Below are positions 22,449 through 33,114 of a stretch of DNA of 64,000 nt, in pieces. This DNA comes from Woeseiaceae bacterium (GTDB taxonomy: Bacteria; Pseudomonadota; Gammaproteobacteria; Steroidobacterales; Woeseiaceae). Every line of letters starts with the position of its first letter. Within the stretch, counting starts at the first letter, position 1. Both the position numbers and the translations under genes were made by a program. Location of the stretch: assembly GCA_021773035.1 (NCBI GenBank), contig JAJFKU010000073.1:1-64000 (forward strand). Reading direction: 5' to 3'. The notes beneath the pieces were generated by a model, which was given only the letters and a program-made list of their open reading frames with translations, ran no database searches and was not told the DNA's origin.

Positions 22449-23771
22449 ATGGCCAGCGACCCCAAGCTCGATTTTCGCACACTTCTGTTCGGCAGGGTTT
22501 TCAGCCTGGAACGGCATGAATATGTCGCCGTCGCCTGGTCGTTCGCCTACTTCTTTTGTGTCTTGTCTTCCTACTACATCATCCGCCCTATGCGTGAAGC
22601 GATGGCCGTTGGCAGCGGCACCGACACGATACCCTACCTGTTCCTGGCGACTTTCCTCGTCATGCTCGTGATCACGCCGATATTCGGCTGGATCACCTCG
22701 CGCTATCCGCGACGCGTTTTTCTCCCCTGGATCTACCTGTTTTTCATCTCCAACATGCTTATTTTCTGGGTCATTTTCGGTCAGATGCTGGATGAAGGCC
22801 GCGACAACATCTGGCTGGGTAGGGCTTTCGTCGTCTGGCTTAGCATCTTCAATCTATTCGTCGTCTCCGTCTTCTGGAGCTTCATGGTCGACATCTATAC
22901 CCGCGAACAGGGTCGCCGGCTGTTTGGCTTCATCGCAGCCGGAGGAAGCACCGGAGCCCTGCTGGGAAGCCTCGCAACGAGCCTGCTCGTGGTGCGTATC
23001 GGCAATCACAATCTGTTACCGATCGCCGCGGGCGTGCTGCTGATTGCCGTTCTCTGCATTCGTCAACTGCGAAAGTGGGTATCGCACGAGCACGAAAACG
23101 ATGACACGGAAACCGCGGAAACAGAGAAGCCGCTTGGCGGTAACGCGCTCGCCGGTATCACCCATGTTTTCGGCTCAAAGTACTTTTCGGGCATTGTCGT
23201 ATCTTCCGTTATTGCCAACCTGCTGGGCACGGCGCTTTATATTTTCGCAGCGCAACTCGTCGAAACGTCGATCTCCGACCCCGACGAACGAACGCAGTTC
23301 TTTTCCAACATCAATGTCGCGTCGAATTTCTTCACACTGATCGGGCAGATGTTCATCGTCAGGCATGTCGTCAAGCGTTTCGGCATCGGTGTCTCGCTGT
23401 CCCTGCTGCCGCTTGCGTCGATTGCCGGCTTTATTGTATTGGCCGTCAACCCGCTGCTCGGCGTCGTTGCTTTCCTGACCGCCGCGCGGCGCGCGCTGGG
23501 CTTCAGTTTCAGCAAACCGACGACGGACATGCTGTATTCCGTCGCAACACTCGAAGAACAGTACAAAACCAAAAACTTCATCGATACGGCCGTGTACCGG
23601 TTTGGTGACGTTGTCGGCTCTTTTTCCATAAAATTCATGTTGGGGCTCGGAATTACCGGCGTATCGATTATCATGGTGCCGTTCGCTGCGGTCTGGGCAG
23701 CCGTTTCACTCTGGCTGGGACGCGATTATCGACGGCAGGCCAAAACACTCAAAGACAGCGGTGTAGCATGA
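22449..23771 (+). CDS. Npt-like MFS transporter
   Basis: The 440-residue product has about eleven to twelve membrane helices. 'FCVLSSYYIIRPMREAMAVG' near residue 45 is the conserved loop of the ATP/ADP antiporter-like branch (Npt1/Npt2 family in NCBI), followed by 'FGWITSRYPRRVFLPWIYLF'. 'GFIAAGGSTGALLGSL' and 'FFTLIGQMFIVRHVVKRFGI' also fit. Family members in free-living bacteria have no known substrate; true nucleotide exchange is proven only in intracellular parasites and plastids. It overlaps the aldo/keto reductase start by four bases (ATGA), so the two form an operon with the RDD gene. Confidence 0.75.
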   Translation: MASDPKLDFRTLLFGRVFSLERHEYVAVAWSFAYFFCVLSSYYIIRPMREAMAVGSGTDTIPYLFLATFLVMLVITPIFGWITSRYPRRVFLPWIYLFFISNMLIFWVIFGQMLDEGRDNIWLGRAFVVWLSIFNLFVVSVFWSFMVDIYTREQGRRLFGFIAAGGSTGALLGSLATSLLVVRIGNHNLLPIAAGVLLIAVLCIRQLRKWVSHEHENDDTETAETEKPLGGNALAGITHVFGSKYFSGIVVSSVIANLLGTALYIFAAQLVETSISDPDERTQFFSNINVASNFFTLIGQMFIVRHVVKRFGIGVSLSLLPLASIAGFIVLAVNPLLGVVAFLTAARRALGFSFSKPTTDMLYSVATLEEQYKTKNFIDTAVYRFGDVVGSFSIKFMLGLGITGVSIIMVPFAAVWAAVSLWLGRDYRRQAKTLKDSGVA

Positions 23772-24682
23772 ATAGAAACTGGACACGTCGTGAAGCAATC
23801 TCTGCAACTGCGGCGCTCGCCGCTTTACCCGGCAGCGCGTTGGCCGGCGACAAGCCGTCGATGCGAACCAGCAGCATTCCTTCATCGGGTGAGCCCCTGC
23901 CCGTGATCGGGCTGGGCACTTACAGCGTCTTCGACGTCGAAAGTACAGCAGCCGAAATTGCGACACGCCGAGAGATCGTCGAGCTGCTGACTGACAGTGG
24001 CGGCAGTCTGCTCGACACTTCACCGATGTACAACCGCTCGGAAAAAGTCATCGGCGATGTCATCGCGCCCGGTACAGATCGTAAGAAGTTGTTTCTCGCA
24101 ACGAAAGTCTGGACCGACGGACAGGCGGCCGGTGCCCGCCAGATGCGGCGCTCCGCAGAGCTCATGCAAACCGAGGTTATCGATCTGATGCAGGTCCATA
24201 ACCTGCGCGATACCGCACTGCATATGGAGACGATCCGCGAGTGGCAGGATGAGGGCCGAATTCGTTACAACGGCCTTACCCACTACACCGCCGGCGCCCA
24301 TGCGGCGCTGCTCCGCGAGATGCAGCAATTCAAGCCGGAATTCATACAGATCAACTATTCGCTGGGCGAGAGAGAGGCGGAAGATCGTGTCCTGCCCATG
24401 GCCAGGGACCTGGGCATAGCGGTTCTCATTAACCGGCCGTTTCAGGCCGGCCGACTGTTTGGAGCTGTCTCCGGCAAGGCGATACCGAGCTGGGCCGCGC
24501 CGTTCGCAGAAAGCTGGGGCCAGTTTTTTCTCAAGTTCATCATCAGCCATCCGGCGGTTAGCTGTGTCATCCCCGCCACCAGCAAGACGCATCACATGAT
24601 CGATAACCTCGGTGCCGGAACGGGCGAGTTGCCGGACAATGCCACTCGCAAGCGCATGGCAGAATTCTTCGCGGACCTTTAA
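23768..24682 (+). CDS. aldo/keto reductase with Tat signal
   Basis: The 304-residue product has a twin-arginine signal (NWTRREAISATAALAALPGS, cleavage after ALA) and a truncated (beta/alpha)8 aldo/keto reductase domain. 'VIGLGTYSVFDV', 'SLLDTSPMYNRSEKVIGDVI' with the catalytic Asp and Tyr, and 'LATKVWTDGQA' with the Lys are visible. The usual His is probably in 'MQVHNLRD'. The Tat export means it works in the periplasm, perhaps with a flavin or NADP. It overlaps the transporter gene by four bases and is followed by the RDD gene with two bases between. Confidence 0.85.
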   Translation: MNRNWTRREAISATAALAALPGSALAGDKPSMRTSSIPSSGEPLPVIGLGTYSVFDVESTAAEIATRREIVELLTDSGGSLLDTSPMYNRSEKVIGDVIAPGTDRKKLFLATKVWTDGQAAGARQMRRSAELMQTEVIDLMQVHNLRDTALHMETIREWQDEGRIRYNGLTHYTAGAHAALLREMQQFKPEFIQINYSLGEREAEDRVLPMARDLGIAVLINRPFQAGRLFGAVSGKAIPSWAAPFAESWGQFFLKFIISHPAVSCVIPATSKTHHMIDNLGAGTGELPDNATRKRMAEFFADL

Positions 24683-24684
24683 CA

Positions 24685-25128
24685 ATGCAGAACACCGGTT
24701 TAGTTCGCCGTCTGGCGGCGATAGTTTATGACTTACTGTTGGTGTTCGCCTGCCTGGTAATGCTCGCTATTATCACGAACGCGTCTCTGGGTGGTGAGAG
24801 CGTATACGCCGGCGGGCCAATGTACGTGCATGCTTATAACGTCGCGCGCTTTCTCATTGTATTCCTGTTCTTCGTGCTCTACTGGTCCGGCCCCGGCCGC
24901 ACGCTGGGAATGCAATCGTGGCGACTACAGCTGGAAACATTTGATGGCGGGAGGCCGACAAAACGTATTGCTGCGGTACGTTTTTTCGCGGCACTGCTTT
25001 CGTTGGCACCGCTAGGGCTCGGTTTTCTCTGGCAACTCTGGGACAAAGACAAACTGACCTGGCATGACCGTATCAGCAAGACTCGAGTCGTGCATTATCC
25101 GAAAGTCGCCAAAGCCGACGGTAGTTAG
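24685..25128 (+). CDS. RDD family membrane protein
   Basis: The 147-residue product has the RDD domain: 'GLVRRLAAIVYDLLLVFACL' with the conserved Arg-Leu and Asp, 'FFVLYWSGPGRTLGMQSWRL' and 'DKDKLTWHDRISKTRVV' with the closing Asp. Three membrane helices are expected. Some RDD proteins transport Na+ or are putative permeases; function here is unknown. It is the last gene of the transporter-AKR-RDD operon and ends in a four-base overlap (TTAG) with convergent lptG. Confidence 0.85.
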   Translation: MQNTGLVRRLAAIVYDLLLVFACLVMLAIITNASLGGESVYAGGPMYVHAYNVARFLIVFLFFVLYWSGPGRTLGMQSWRLQLETFDGGRPTKRIAAVRFFAALLSLAPLGLGFLWQLWDKDKLTWHDRISKTRVVHYPKVAKADGS

Positions 25129-26189
25129 CGTATACGCGACAGCGCAAACAGGGTAATTGCGACCAGTACGACAGAAGGCAACCAGGTCACAACGATCGGG
25201 TTGAGGTTGAAAACCTGCCCTGAATTCGCCAGCGTTTCACTCGCCAGATAGTAGGCAAGACCGATCACGACGCCGATCATCAAACGACCACCCGCACCGC
25301 CGCTGCGCAGGGAACCGAATACGAAGGCTAACGCCAGAACAGGCATTACAAGAACCGTGGAGGTTCTCGCCACCCGAAACCAGAACTCCGTCTCGTACTT
25401 GATCGCATCCAGGTCGTTGCGCTTCAGGTAATCGATATAGCTCAGCAATTCACGCGCCGACAGGCTCAGTGGCTTTGCGAGCGAGCTGCCGAGAAGATCC
25501 GAGTTCACCTCGAACGACTCTATGGACCGGGAGGTCGTCAAAACCTGCACGCCGTCGCGTTCAAACTGTGTCTCACGAAGATTCTCGAGGATCCAGTTGT
25601 CGTTCTCGTCGATACCGGAGTTTTCGGCCACTGCAATTGAATCCAGCTGGTCACCGTTAAAGCGGTACATATACAGGTTACCGAATTCGAGCTCGGGGCT
25701 GACCCGCTCCAAGTGCAGAAAAGTCGATCCATCTTTGACCCACGCCTCATTGCGGTGACTGTCGTCATCCTGCTGATATCGTGATTCGACACGCATGTTA
25801 CGTGCATAAAAATCGAGTGGTGGACCGATGAACTCACCCAGAAGGCCGGTCAGAACCAGCAGCACGCCGCCGGAAATCGCGACCATGCCCGCCAGTTCCT
25901 TCACGGACAGACCCGCGGAGCGCATGACGATTATTTCGCTGTTGCCGGCCAGCGCACCGAGCCCCAGCAGGGAGCCGATCAGGGTGGCGACCGGCAGCAT
26001 TTCGAACGCAAGGTTGGGCAGGCGCAGCAGGGTATAAAGAATCGCCTGAGCAGTCTGGTAGTCGCCTTGTGTGTCATCGAGTTCTGCAATGAACTCGAAC
26101 AAGCCGGCCAGCGCCAGCAACACGACCAGCACCAGCGCCGTGCTGCTCAGTATGGTCCGCATCATGTACTGACTGAGGATTCCGGTCAC
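25125..26189 (-). CDS. lptG: LPS export permease LptG
   Basis: The 354-residue product is LptG, one of the two permeases that with LptB extract lipopolysaccharide from the inner membrane. Six membrane helices, three at each end, surround a periplasmic beta-jellyroll (about 130-265). 'LPNLAFEMLPVATLIGSLLG' and 'LAGNSEIIVMRSAGLSVKEL' are typical of the N-terminal half, with the coupling helix in the latter. Translation starts at GTG 26189, giving the usual 'TGILSQYMMRTIL'. That GTG overlaps the lptF stop by four bases (GTGA), so the two are coupled. Confidence 0.95.
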   Translation of the reverse strand: MTGILSQYMMRTILSSTALVLVVLLALAGLFEFIAELDDTQGDYQTAQAILYTLLRLPNLAFEMLPVATLIGSLLGLGALAGNSEIIVMRSAGLSVKELAGMVAISGGVLLVLTGLLGEFIGPPLDFYARNMRVESRYQQDDDSHRNEAWVKDGSTFLHLERVSPELEFGNLYMYRFNGDQLDSIAVAENSGIDENDNWILENLRETQFERDGVQVLTTSRSIESFEVNSDLLGSSLAKPLSLSARELLSYIDYLKRNDLDAIKYETEFWFRVARTSTVLVMPVLALAFVFGSLRSGGAGGRLMIGVVIGLAYYLASETLANSGQVFNLNPIVVTWLPSVVLVAITLFALSRIR

Positions 26190-27283
26190 CGGAATATCCT
26201 CCGGTGCCAGCCGTTCTGCACGGCGAGCAAACCGAATGCAAACGCCAGCACGAGCCCGTGTACCCACCACAGGCCCAGCGCCGGCGGTATCGTCGACTGC
26301 TCAATCCACGCCTTCGCAGCGCTTAACATGTTGAGGTAAATAATGAATACCAGCAGCCCCACCGCCAATCGACCGTATCTGCCGGCCCGCGGCTGGCTGC
26401 GACTCAGTGGTACGGCCAGAATGGCCAGAATGATGGTCGACAGGGGCACCCCCAGTCGCCATTGCAGCTCCGCAACGTGCTCCGGCTCGTCCGAGCGAAC
26501 GAGGTTCATAAGGGTCATGGCACGCGGCTGCAGATCCGGTGCCTCCAGGCTCGGCAGGCGATAGGGAACGCCGTGCTCGGCAAACTCGATGACTCGAAAC
26601 TCCGAGGTGCCCGGCACTCCTTCGTAGCGCCGGCCGTTGTGCAGTACCAGCAGGCGAAAGTTCGGATCGTCCGACTCCACCATCTCGCCAAGCTCGGAGA
26701 TAACCACTTCGAGCGTACCGTCGTCCCCCACCGCTCTTTGCACGAAGACGTTCTCCATCTTGCCGTCCGGCGTCACGTGATTGCCGTAGACGACCGCGCG
26801 GTCAGGACCAAACGTCGTGAACTGACCCGGCTCTATGCTGGCCAGGTCGGCCTCCCGACGCGCTTCCGCGCCGATACGCTCGACCGCCGTCAGCGCCTGG
26901 GGTCCGCCGGAAATCGATAACCAGGCCACGCCCAGCACCAGCGGCGTCATCAACCACGTCAGCGGACGGTAAATTCCCGACGGGCCGACGCGACAGGCCA
27001 TCATGGCCGGTAGTTCGCTGTCGCGATACAAACGTCCCAGCGCGAGCATAGTGGCAAGAAACAGGCCGATAGGGACAAGAATGGTCAGGTATTGCACAGC
27101 GGACAGTCCAATAACGTCAAACGCCGCATTCTTCGGTAATTTACCCTTCGCCACGTCACCAAGCACCCGCGCGAACTGGTTGGTCAGAAGGATCAGTAAC
27201 AGAACCATCGTGACCCCGAGCCAGGTCGTGGCGATTTCGCGAAAAATGTAACGGTCGAGGATTCGGGTCACGGGTGTCCGCAA
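26186..27283 (-). CDS. lptF: LPS export permease LptF
   Basis: The 365-residue product is LptF, the partner of LptG. 'ILDRYIFREIATTWLGVTMV' is the characteristic start. The first three helices (about 18-125) are followed by a periplasmic jellyroll (about 130-270) and three further helices, with 'LQWRLGVPLSTIILAILAVP' near the start of the last group. The coupling helix contains 'LYRDSELPAMMACRVGPSGI'. It is divergent from pepA with a 94-base gap, the arrangement usual in gammaproteobacteria. Confidence 0.95.
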   Translation of the reverse strand: MRTPVTRILDRYIFREIATTWLGVTMVLLLILLTNQFARVLGDVAKGKLPKNAAFDVIGLSAVQYLTILVPIGLFLATMLALGRLYRDSELPAMMACRVGPSGIYRPLTWLMTPLVLGVAWLSISGGPQALTAVERIGAEARREADLASIEPGQFTTFGPDRAVVYGNHVTPDGKMENVFVQRAVGDDGTLEVVISELGEMVESDDPNFRLLVLHNGRRYEGVPGTSEFRVIEFAEHGVPYRLPSLEAPDLQPRAMTLMNLVRSDEPEHVAELQWRLGVPLSTIILAILAVPLSRSQPRAGRYGRLAVGLLVFIIYLNMLSAAKAWIEQSTIPPALGLWWVHGLVLAFAFGLLAVQNGWHRRIFR

Positions 27284-27377
27284 TGACGTAGCTGTAGGTA
27301 GCTGAAACGGTTAGACTACCGCTTTTATTTTGTCCGTGACACCCCTACAACAAAACACAAAGGTGGCCTAAGGATTC

Positions 27378-28874
27378 ATGAAATATTTTACGACTACGAG
27401 CAAAGCGTCTCGCCGCGCCTCCGATTGCGTCATCGTTGGTATCTATAATCGCGGCAAACTGGGTATTGGTGCGACCGATATCGATACCGCCAGCAAGGGG
27501 CTCGTTCGCAGTCTCATCAAATCGGGCGATATCTCGGCGGAGGCCGGCAGGGTTGCTGTGTTGCCGGACGTTCCCGGTGTCAAAGCCAAGCGGGTCGCCA
27601 TCGTCGGTCTTGGCAAATCGGACTCACTCGATGCCATCGTCATGAGAAAGGCCGTCGCTGCGACGATCAAGGCCCTGGCGGATACCAAAACCCGACAGAT
27701 TCTGAACACGCTGACGCTCGAGCCAGCCAAGGGGTGTAATCCCTACTACCATGCCCGCCACTCTGTCGAGGCGATCGGCGATGCTTTGTACCGTTTCGAT
27801 CAGATGAAGAGCGGTCGCAAGAAGGCTCCGCTGCCGCTGAGTACGATCGGACATTCGATAGCAAAACGCGGTGATGCACGCCAATCCATGCTCGGCGCGG
27901 ACCATGGTGACGCAATAGCAAATGGCGTGGCTGTCGCCAAAGACCTGGGCAACCTGCCGCCTAATGTGTGCACGCCATCCTACCTCGGCCGTGTGGCGAA
28001 GAAGCTGTCCAGCGGTAACGGGAAACTGTCAACTCGAATTCTCAACGAAGCTGAGATGAAGAAGCTCGGCATGGGGTCGCTGCTATCTGTGACAGCCGGT
28101 GCCGTAGAACCGGGTAAGCTGATCATCATGCAATATAAAGGAGCTGGCAGCGACAAGCCGGTTGTACTCGTCGGCAAGGGCGTCACCTTCGACACCGGCG
28201 GCATCTCACTGAAACCCGGTCTCGGCATGGACGAAATGAAATTCGACATGTGCGGGGCCGCCAGCGTCATAGGTACGATGGCAGCTATCAGTCGGATGAA
28301 ACTGCCCATCAACCTGACCGTCGTCGTCCCGGCCGTCGAAAACATGCCAAGCGGCACGGCCACGCGTCCGGGCGACATTGTAAAGAGCATGTCCGGACAG
28401 ACCATTGAAGTCCTGAACACCGACGCCGAGGGCCGTTTAATTTTGTGTGATGCGCTGACCTACGTGAGGCGCTTCAAACCTGCCGCAGTGATCGATGTCG
28501 CCACCCTGACCGGCGCCTGCGTCGTTGCCCTCGGGCATCATCGTTGCGCTATTTACGCCAATGATGACAAGCTGCAGGCCGAGTTATTCACGGCCGGTGA
28601 CAACTCCGAAGACATCGGCTGGCCAATGCCGATGGGAGAGCAGTATGCCGCACAGCTAAAAAGCAACTTCGCTGACATAGCCAACATCGGTGGCCCCGGC
28701 GGCGGATCGGTTACCGCCGCCTGCTTCCTCGGCAAGTTCACGGATGGCATGAGCTGGGCTCACCTCGACATCGCCGGAGTCGCCTGGAAATCCGGAGCAC
28801 AAAAGGGCGGCACCGGCCGGCCTGTTCCGATGCTGTCCGAATTCCTGTTGTCGCGAGCCGGCGCCCTGCCCTGA
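27378..28874 (+). CDS. pepA: leucyl aminopeptidase PepA
   Basis: The 498-residue product is the hexameric M17 aminopeptidase that releases N-terminal residues, best with Leu. The catalytic domain carries 'GKGVTFDTGGISLKP' with metal-binding Lys and Asp, and the signature 'NTDAEGRLIL' near residue 347. The N-terminal macro-like domain (1-170) is present. In E. coli PepA also binds DNA in site-specific recombination and carAB control; this is not shown here. An AAGG site precedes the ATG. It is followed by holC eight bases later. Confidence 0.95.
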   Translation: MKYFTTTSKASRRASDCVIVGIYNRGKLGIGATDIDTASKGLVRSLIKSGDISAEAGRVAVLPDVPGVKAKRVAIVGLGKSDSLDAIVMRKAVAATIKALADTKTRQILNTLTLEPAKGCNPYYHARHSVEAIGDALYRFDQMKSGRKKAPLPLSTIGHSIAKRGDARQSMLGADHGDAIANGVAVAKDLGNLPPNVCTPSYLGRVAKKLSSGNGKLSTRILNEAEMKKLGMGSLLSVTAGAVEPGKLIIMQYKGAGSDKPVVLVGKGVTFDTGGISLKPGLGMDEMKFDMCGAASVIGTMAAISRMKLPINLTVVVPAVENMPSGTATRPGDIVKSMSGQTIEVLNTDAEGRLILCDALTYVRRFKPAAVIDVATLTGACVVALGHHRCAIYANDDKLQAELFTAGDNSEDIGWPMPMGEQYAAQLKSNFADIANIGGPGGGSVTAACFLGKFTDGMSWAHLDIAGVAWKSGAQKGGTGRPVPMLSEFLLSRAGALP

Positions 28875-28882
28875 CCGGACTC

Positions 28883-29302
28883 ATGGCCCAAGTCGACTTC
28901 TACATTCTCGACCGCAGCGACGAACGCGCACGAGAGGTGTTCGCCTGCAAGCTTGCCGAGAAAGCGTGGCGGCTGGAGAATACGATTCACATTCATACGA
29001 TGACATCGGGCGATGCACAACGCCTCGATGAACTGCTTTGGACGTTTCGTGACGGCAGCTTCGTCCCCCACGAAATGCTGGGTAGCGCTAACGAGGCACC
29101 GATCACTATCGGTTTCGGAGCCGCAGAAGTCGAGTCACGCGACTTGTTGATTACGCTGTGTGATGACGTGCTGCCCTTCTCCGGCGCTTTCCCCCGGGTC
29201 GCCGAACTTGTAATCTCCGAGGAAAACTGTCGCCAAAAAAGCCGGCTTCGATACGCCGCCTACCGTGACCAGGGTCACAAGCTGGAAACACATAAGATCT
29301 AA
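28883..29302 (+). CDS. holC: DNA polymerase III chi subunit HolC
   Basis: The 139-residue product matches HolC, the clamp-loader subunit that links the polymerase to single-strand binding protein. '[20 protein letters not shown]' is the usual N-terminus, '[20 protein letters not shown]' the conserved middle and '[20 protein letters not shown]' the end. The length is typical. It lies between pepA and valS as in most gammaproteobacteria, overlapping valS by a single base (TAATG). Confidence 0.95.
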   Translation: MAQVDFYILDRSDERAREVFACKLAEKAWRLENTIHIHTMTSGDAQRLDELLWTFRDGSFVPHEMLGSANEAPITIGFGAAEVESRDLLITLCDDVLPFSGAFPRVAELVISEENCRQKSRLRYAAYRDQGHKLETHKI

Positions 29303-32052
29303 TGGACAAGTCCTACCAACCGAAAGCTATCGAACAGCGGATCTACGAACACTGGGAAGCGCAGGATTACTTCGCTCCCAGCGGCGACGGCAAACCGTAC
29401 TGCATAGTGATTCCGCCACCGAACGTCACCGGCACCCTGCACATGGGGCATGCCTTCCAGAACACCATCATGGATGCGCTGACCCGCTACCATCGCATGA
29501 AAGGAGAACGTGCGTTATGGCAGCCCGGCATGGACCATGCCGGTATAGCGACACAGATGGTGGTTGAGAGACTGCTAAATGCCGAAGGCAAATCCAAGCG
29601 CGATCTCGGCCGCGAGAAATTCGTCGAACGCGTCTGGTCGTGGAAAGAAGAATCCGGCGGGCAGATCGCCAGGCAGACTCGCAGATTGGGCGCATCCGTT
29701 GACTGGAGCCGTGACCGCTTCACGATGGACGATGGATTGTCGGAAGCTGTTCGAAGAGTATTCGTGCAGCTACACGACGAGGGCCTCATCTATCGTGGCA
29801 AGCGTCTCGTCAACTGGGACCCGGTACTGCACACGGCGCTATCCGACCTCGAGGTTTTGTCAGCGGACGAAGACGGCCATCTGTGGAATTTCCGCTATCC
29901 ACTGGCGTCCGGCGACGGTTATCTCGTTGTAGCGACCACTCGACCGGAGACGATGCTGGGCGACAGCGCCGTTGCCGTACACCCCAAAGATGAACGATAC
30001 AAACATCTCGTCGGCCAGGAAATCATCCTGCCGATCGTTGGACGCCGCATTCCGATCATTGCTGATGACTACGTCGATCCGGAGTTCGGCAGCGGTTGCG
30101 TAAAGATAACGCCGGCACACGACTTTAACGACTATGACATTGGCAAGCGTCACAACCTGCCGATGCATAATGTTTTTACCGATGACGCTGCGATCAACGA
30201 AGCTGCCCCCGAGGCCTATTGCGGTATGGATCGGTTCGACGCGCGCAAAGCTATTGTCGCCGAGTTCAAACGACTGGGCCTGCTGGACAAGATTGAGGAC
30301 TACACGGTCAAGATTCCTCGCGGTGACCGCAGCAACGCAGTCATCGAACCTTATCTGACCGATCAGTGGTACGTAAAAATCGAACCGCTGGCAAAACCGG
30401 CGATCGAGGCGGTTGAAAGCGGTCGCATCCGGTTCGTTCCGGAAAACTGGTCGAAGACCTACTACGACTGGATGTACAACATCCAGGACTGGTGCATCAG
30501 CCGGCAACTTTGGTGGGGACATCGGATTCCGGCCTGGTACGACGACGACGGCAACATCTATGTCGGTCACAACGAGGCCGAAGTACGCGAGAAAAACCAG
30601 CTTGGCGATGTCGCTCTGCGACAGGACGATGACGTACTCGACACCTGGTTTTCCTCAGCCCTGTGGCCGTTCAGCACCATGGGCTGGCCGGAAAAAACCG
30701 AGGCGCTGAAAGAGTTCTATCCGGGCAACGTTCTGGTTACCGGCTTCGACATCATCTTCTTCTGGGTCGCGCGCATGATCATGTTCGGACTGAAGTTCAT
30801 GGACGACGTGCCATTTCACGAGGTATATATTCACGGCCTGATTCGGGATCAGGACGGCCAGAAGATGTCGAAAACCAAAGGCAATGTTCTGGATCCGATC
30901 GACCTTATCGACGGTATTGACCTTGAGTCACTCGTCGAAAAACGCACCAGCGGCATGATGCAGCAACATCTGATACCGAAGATAGAGAAAGCAACACGTA
31001 AGCACTTTCCCGAGGGTATCGACCAGTATGGTACCGACGCACTGCGGCTCACTTTCGCGGCGCTGGCGACGACAGGCCGCGACATCCGCTTCGACCTGGG
31101 GCGCATTGAGGGTTATAAGAACTTTTGCAACAAGCTCTGGAACGCCGCCCGCTACGTCCTGATGAACACAGAGACCCTGGACGATGGCGACGCAGAATTC
31201 AGCTCAGCCGACAGATGGATACGCGCCCGACTCGATCAAACCACCGCCGAACTACACCAGCATTTTGCGAATTATCGTCTGGACCTGGCAGTACAGTCGA
31301 TCTACGAGTTCACCTGGCACGAATTCTGCGACTGGTACCTCGAATTATCGAAACCCATACTGCAGTCCGACGATGTTTCCGCCGCTATGCAACGCGGCAC
31401 TCGACGAACACTGATCGAGGTGCTGGAGTCCACCCTGCGGCTTCTGCACCCGCTGATGCCGTTCGTCACCGAGGAAATCTGGCAAAGCGTCGCACCGCGG
31501 GCGGGCATCGACGGCGAAACCATCATGTTGCGCAGCTACCCGGAAGTATCCGGCAGCAGCGACGATGGCGCTATCGCCGATATCGAATGGGTCCAGCAGT
31601 TCATCCTCGGAATACGGCAAATCCGCGGAGAGATGGATATCTCTCCAGGTAAACCGCTGCCGGTAATCCTGCAGGACGCGAGCATCGCGGATCGACAGCG
31701 GGTACAGGATCAAGCCATGTTATTACGACGTGTCGGACGCGTGGAATCGATCACTTTGTTACCCGATGGCGAGCAGCCACCGGCAGCAGCGACAGCACTG
31801 CTGGGCGATCTACGCCTGCTGGTGCCGATGAAAGGACTTATCGACATAGACGCGGAGCGGTCACGGCTCACGAAGCAGCTGGACAAGGTCAAAACCGAGC
31901 TGCAACGCAGCAACGCCAAACTCGACAACGATAAATTTGTGAACAATGCACCTCCGGAAGTGGTCACACAGGAACGAGAGCGGGTTGCCGAGTTCGAGAG
32001 AACCATCGCTCAATTGCACGAGCAACTCGAGCAATTGAACGAGCTGGAGTGA
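29302..32052 (+). CDS. valS: valyl-tRNA synthetase
   Basis: The 916-residue product is ValRS, a class I synthetase charging tRNA-Val. The HIGH-type motif is 'GTLHMGHAF' near residue 47 and the KMSKS loop '[14 protein letters not shown]' near 520. The editing domain (CP1, about 190-340) contains '[20 protein letters not shown]'. The C-terminal anticodon domain ends in a coiled coil ([20 protein letters not shown]), a ValRS feature. The length is close to the usual 950. It is the last gene of the pepA-holC-valS operon. Confidence 0.97.
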   Translation: MDKSYQPKAIEQRIYEHWEAQDYFAPSGDGKPYCIVIPPPNVTGTLHMGHAFQNTIMDALTRYHRMKGERALWQPGMDHAGIATQMVVERLLNAEGKSKRDLGREKFVERVWSWKEESGGQIARQTRRLGASVDWSRDRFTMDDGLSEAVRRVFVQLHDEGLIYRGKRLVNWDPVLHTALSDLEVLSADEDGHLWNFRYPLASGDGYLVVATTRPETMLGDSAVAVHPKDERYKHLVGQEIILPIVGRRIPIIADDYVDPEFGSGCVKITPAHDFNDYDIGKRHNLPMHNVFTDDAAINEAAPEAYCGMDRFDARKAIVAEFKRLGLLDKIEDYTVKIPRGDRSNAVIEPYLTDQWYVKIEPLAKPAIEAVESGRIRFVPENWSKTYYDWMYNIQDWCISRQLWWGHRIPAWYDDDGNIYVGHNEAEVREKNQLGDVALRQDDDVLDTWFSSALWPFSTMGWPEKTEALKEFYPGNVLVTGFDIIFFWVARMIMFGLKFMDDVPFHEVYIHGLIRDQDGQKMSKTKGNVLDPIDLIDGIDLESLVEKRTSGMMQQHLIPKIEKATRKHFPEGIDQYGTDALRLTFAALATTGRDIRFDLGRIEGYKNFCNKLWNAARYVLMNTETLDDGDAEFSSADRWIRARLDQTTAELHQHFANYRLDLAVQSIYEFTWHEFCDWYLELSKPILQSDDVSAAMQRGTRRTLIEVLESTLRLLHPLMPFVTEEIWQSVAPRAGIDGETIMLRSYPEVSGSSDDGAIADIEWVQQFILGIRQIRGEMDISPGKPLPVILQDASIADRQRVQDQAMLLRRVGRVESITLLPDGEQPPAAATALLGDLRLLVPMKGLIDIDAERSRLTKQLDKVKTELQRSNAKLDNDKFVNNAPPEVVTQERERVAEFERTIAQLHEQLEQLNELE

Positions 32053-32148
32053 TACGGATCGTTTTCTGAGCACTGCATCACAGTCTTGCCGCTGCTGCAG
32101 TGCAAATGAATCGCGTATCGGTAACGATATCGCCTGGAGGACTATCGT

Positions 32149-33114
32149 ATGCAGCGCGGCAACACACTGGAACAGCTTCCGACAAGCGTCGATGCACAGC
32201 GCAACGCTGTAAAAAACGCTCAGGAAGTACTTGGGCAAATTATCCTTGGCAAGGATAAGCAGATTTCTCTGGCGCTTTCCTGCCTGCTAGCTCGTGGTCA
32301 TCTCCTGATCGAGGATCTGCCCGGTCTCGGTAAAACAATGCTGGCGCAGTCGTTGGCGAAAGCGCTGGGACTAACGTTTCGGCGCATTCAGTTTACCAGC
32401 GACCTGTTGCCCGCGGACATCATCGGCGTTTCGATTTTCCGCCAAAACAGCGGTGACTTCGAGTTTCAGCCGGGCCCGGTGTTCTCGCAGCTGATTCTCG
32501 CCGACGAAGTGAATCGTGCAACGCCCAAAGCGCAGAGTGCGTTGCTCGAGGCGATGGAGGAGCACCAGGTCTCTGTCGACGGACAAACACGACCGTTGCC
32601 AACACCATTCTTCGTCGTCGCAACGCAAAACCCCGGCGATCAGATCGGCACATTCCCACTACCGGAATCGCAGCTTGATCGGTTTTTGATGCGAGTCGCC
32701 ATCGGCTATCCCAACGAAGCCAGCGAGCGCGAACTCATTGTCGGAGATGACCGACGGCTGATGCTTGACGACCTTGAGCCGGTTGCCGGTGCCGAAACGC
32801 TGCTTGAACTACAAAAGTCAGTACAAAAACAAAACGTCAGCGACCCGCTGATCGACTACGTTCAGGCCCTGGTCCGCTTTACCCGGGAATCGGCCGACAT
32901 AGAAATCGGTATTTCGCCCCGCGGCGCGCAGGCACTGGTAGCAGCGGCAAAAGCCAGGTCTTTCATTGAGAGCCACTCCGGAGTCTATCCTGACGACATT
33001 CAGGCAGTATTCCCGTCTGTCGCCGGACACCGCCTGAAACCGGCTGGCGACACCCGTTTTCGCAGTCCGTCTGAACTCTGTCAGCATGTCCTCGATTCAG
33101 TGGCAATTCCTTAA
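32149..33114 (+). CDS. MoxR family AAA+ ATPase
   Basis: The 321-residue product is a MoxR-type AAA ATPase. Walker A is 'EDLPGLGKTMLAQSLAKALG' near residue 59, Walker B 'LILADEVNRATPKAQSALLE' near 120, and sensor 1 is 'FVVATQNP' near 162. The final helical lid includes 'ISPRGAQALVAAAKARSF'. MoxR proteins act as chaperones with DUF58 and VWA partners. Here the gene starts an operon with DUF58 and a TgpA-like transglutaminase, overlapping the DUF58 gene by 29 bases. GGAGG precedes the ATG. Confidence 0.95.
   Translation: MQRGNTLEQLPTSVDAQRNAVKNAQEVLGQIILGKDKQISLALSCLLARGHLLIEDLPGLGKTMLAQSLAKALGLTFRRIQFTSDLLPADIIGVSIFRQNSGDFEFQPGPVFSQLILADEVNRATPKAQSALLEAMEEHQVSVDGQTRPLPTPFFVVATQNPGDQIGTFPLPESQLDRFLMRVAIGYPNEASERELIVGDDRRLMLDDLEPVAGAETLLELQKSVQKQNVSDPLIDYVQALVRFTRESADIEIGISPRGAQALVAAAKARSFIESHSGVYPDDIQAVFPSVAGHRLKPAGDTRFRSPSELCQHVLDSVAIP

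Noticed and set aside
32070-32103. 8-base inverted repeat after valS
   Set aside because: GCACTGCA/TGCAGTGC could form a small hairpin but lacks a T-run and is too weak to call a terminator.
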